DNA of 6,237 nucleotides from NCBI GenBank assembly GCA_039026555.1, contig JBCCMB010000156.1, forward strand, positions 1-6,237, read 5' to 3'. This document shows positions 5,825-6,237 of this stretch, piece after piece (within the stretch, counting starts at the first letter, position 1; each line of letters starts with the position of its first letter). Both the position numbers and the translations under genes were made by a program. This stretch comes from JBCCMB01 sp039026555. GTDB taxonomy: Bacteria; Pseudomonadota; Alphaproteobacteria; Caulobacterales; Hyphomonadaceae. The notes below the pieces were generated by a model that worked only from the letters and a program-made list of their open reading frames with translations, was not told the origin of the DNA and did not search any database.

Positions 5825-6237
5825 TTAGCTCCAGGGGCGCCGCGCGCTTGAGGAGTTGGAGTAAAGGACATGTCGGCCGCTTGGGCCGAGTTGAAGGCTC
5901 GCACCGCCAACCGTTTGGACGTAGCGCAAGGAGATATGGACGCGCGCGACCTGGGGATTGTTCGGCATGTACGTTAAAATTGGCCCGCTTGCGTCTTTAT
6001 CGAGCGATTGGGATTCAATGGGTGAGCTAGGCGATGTGGCGCCCTCATCCAAGAGAATGACGCCAAAGCGGGTCTCGACGCGACAAGGCGTCTCCAGGCA
6101 TTCAAGTTTGGCGATCGGCCCATCGATCGATAAGGGCTTTAAGCCGGTCCTCCCTCCAAGCGTTTCGGGACGCCAACTCCGCCATTCACCGTCGGTACGG
6201 ACATAAACCGTCCCGCTTTCCGACACATGCGCGAGAG
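5825..6237 (-). CDS. comEC: ComEC/Rec2-type DNA-uptake protein, C-terminal tail
   Basis: The frame is open through the right edge (residues LAHV precede an internal GTG at 6226), so this is only the last ~136 residues of a longer protein. ComEC is an inner-membrane channel protein that carries single-stranded DNA into the cytoplasm during natural transformation; its C-terminal region holds a metallo-beta-lactamase-like domain. What supports the call is an SGTVYVRTDGEW segment resembling the repeated strand after the lactamase domain, a paired-cysteine ECLETPC motif like the C-D-x-x-G-C seen in alphaproteobacterial ComEC, and the terminal RRPWS, typical of ComEC ends in this class. Convergent comEC next to lexA is a recurring alphaproteobacterial arrangement. 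No membrane segments or metal ligands fall inside the fragment, so the assignment rests on weak motifs plus context. The stop is 19 bp from the lexA stop. Confidence 0.68.
   Translation of the reverse strand, partial: LAHVSESGTVYVRTDGEWRSWRPETLGGRTGLKPLSIDGPIAKLECLETPCRVETRFGVILLDEGATSPSSPIESQSLDKDASGPILTYMPNNPQVARVHISLRYVQTVGGASLQLGPSGRHVLYSNSSSARRPWS

Noticed and set aside
6122..6131. ATCGATCGAT palindrome in comEC
   Set aside because: A short 10-bp low-complexity palindrome in coding sequence, with no regulatory context.
5848..6206. Two + strand open frames (60 and 82 codons) downstream of lexA
   Set aside because: They overlap the comEC tail on the other strand, which has better support from its C-terminal motifs, its frame open to the window edge and its gene context.

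Overview
The window is an alphaproteobacterial housekeeping segment, moderately GC-rich and densely coding. Three things point to Alphaproteobacteria. LexA starts with the MLTNKQRELL / SPSFDEMKDAL / SKSGIHRLITALEERGF signature of that class. A perfect GAAC-N7-GAAC SOS box, the alphaproteobacterial LexA operator type, lies just upstream of it. The order ppiD-trpE-trpG-trpD-trpC-(...)-lexA with convergent comEC is a known alphaproteobacterial arrangement. A lineage near Caulobacterales, Parvularculales or Hyphomonadaceae is possible but is only a guess.

Layout on the + strand: the C-terminal ~386 residues of a PpiD-type periplasmic folding protein (2-1162), then trpE (1159-2601), trpG (2626-3216), trpD (3213-4238) and trpC (4235-5029). 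Three junctions are 4-base stop/start overlaps (ATGA, GTGA, ATGA), and only trpE-trpG has a spacer. This implies one translationally coupled transcript that probably begins upstream of the window. A 92-bp gap follows, holding a sigma70-like promoter whose -10 is covered by the SOS box, and then lexA (5122-5805). On the - strand, the C-terminal tail of a ComEC/Rec2-type DNA-uptake protein runs in from the right edge and ends 19 bp from the lexA stop.

TrpE and TrpG form anthranilate synthase. TrpD adds phosphoribosyl and TrpC closes the indole ring. The intervening isomerase (trpF) and tryptophan synthase (trpBA) are not here and are presumably at another locus, as is common in this class. LexA represses its own promoter and the SOS regulon.

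I found no RNA genes, mobile elements, CRISPR arrays or convincing terminators, and no evidence of an undescribed system. The points most worth a second look are: an unusual PRPP-loop sequence in TrpD (GTGGLG in place of GTGGDG, and PPKTG in place of SSKSG); a second, degenerate SOS box ahead of the lexA promoter; the absence of moaC-moeA, which usually separate trpC from lexA; and a perfect 17-bp palindrome inside the ppiD end, about 100 bp ahead of trpE.
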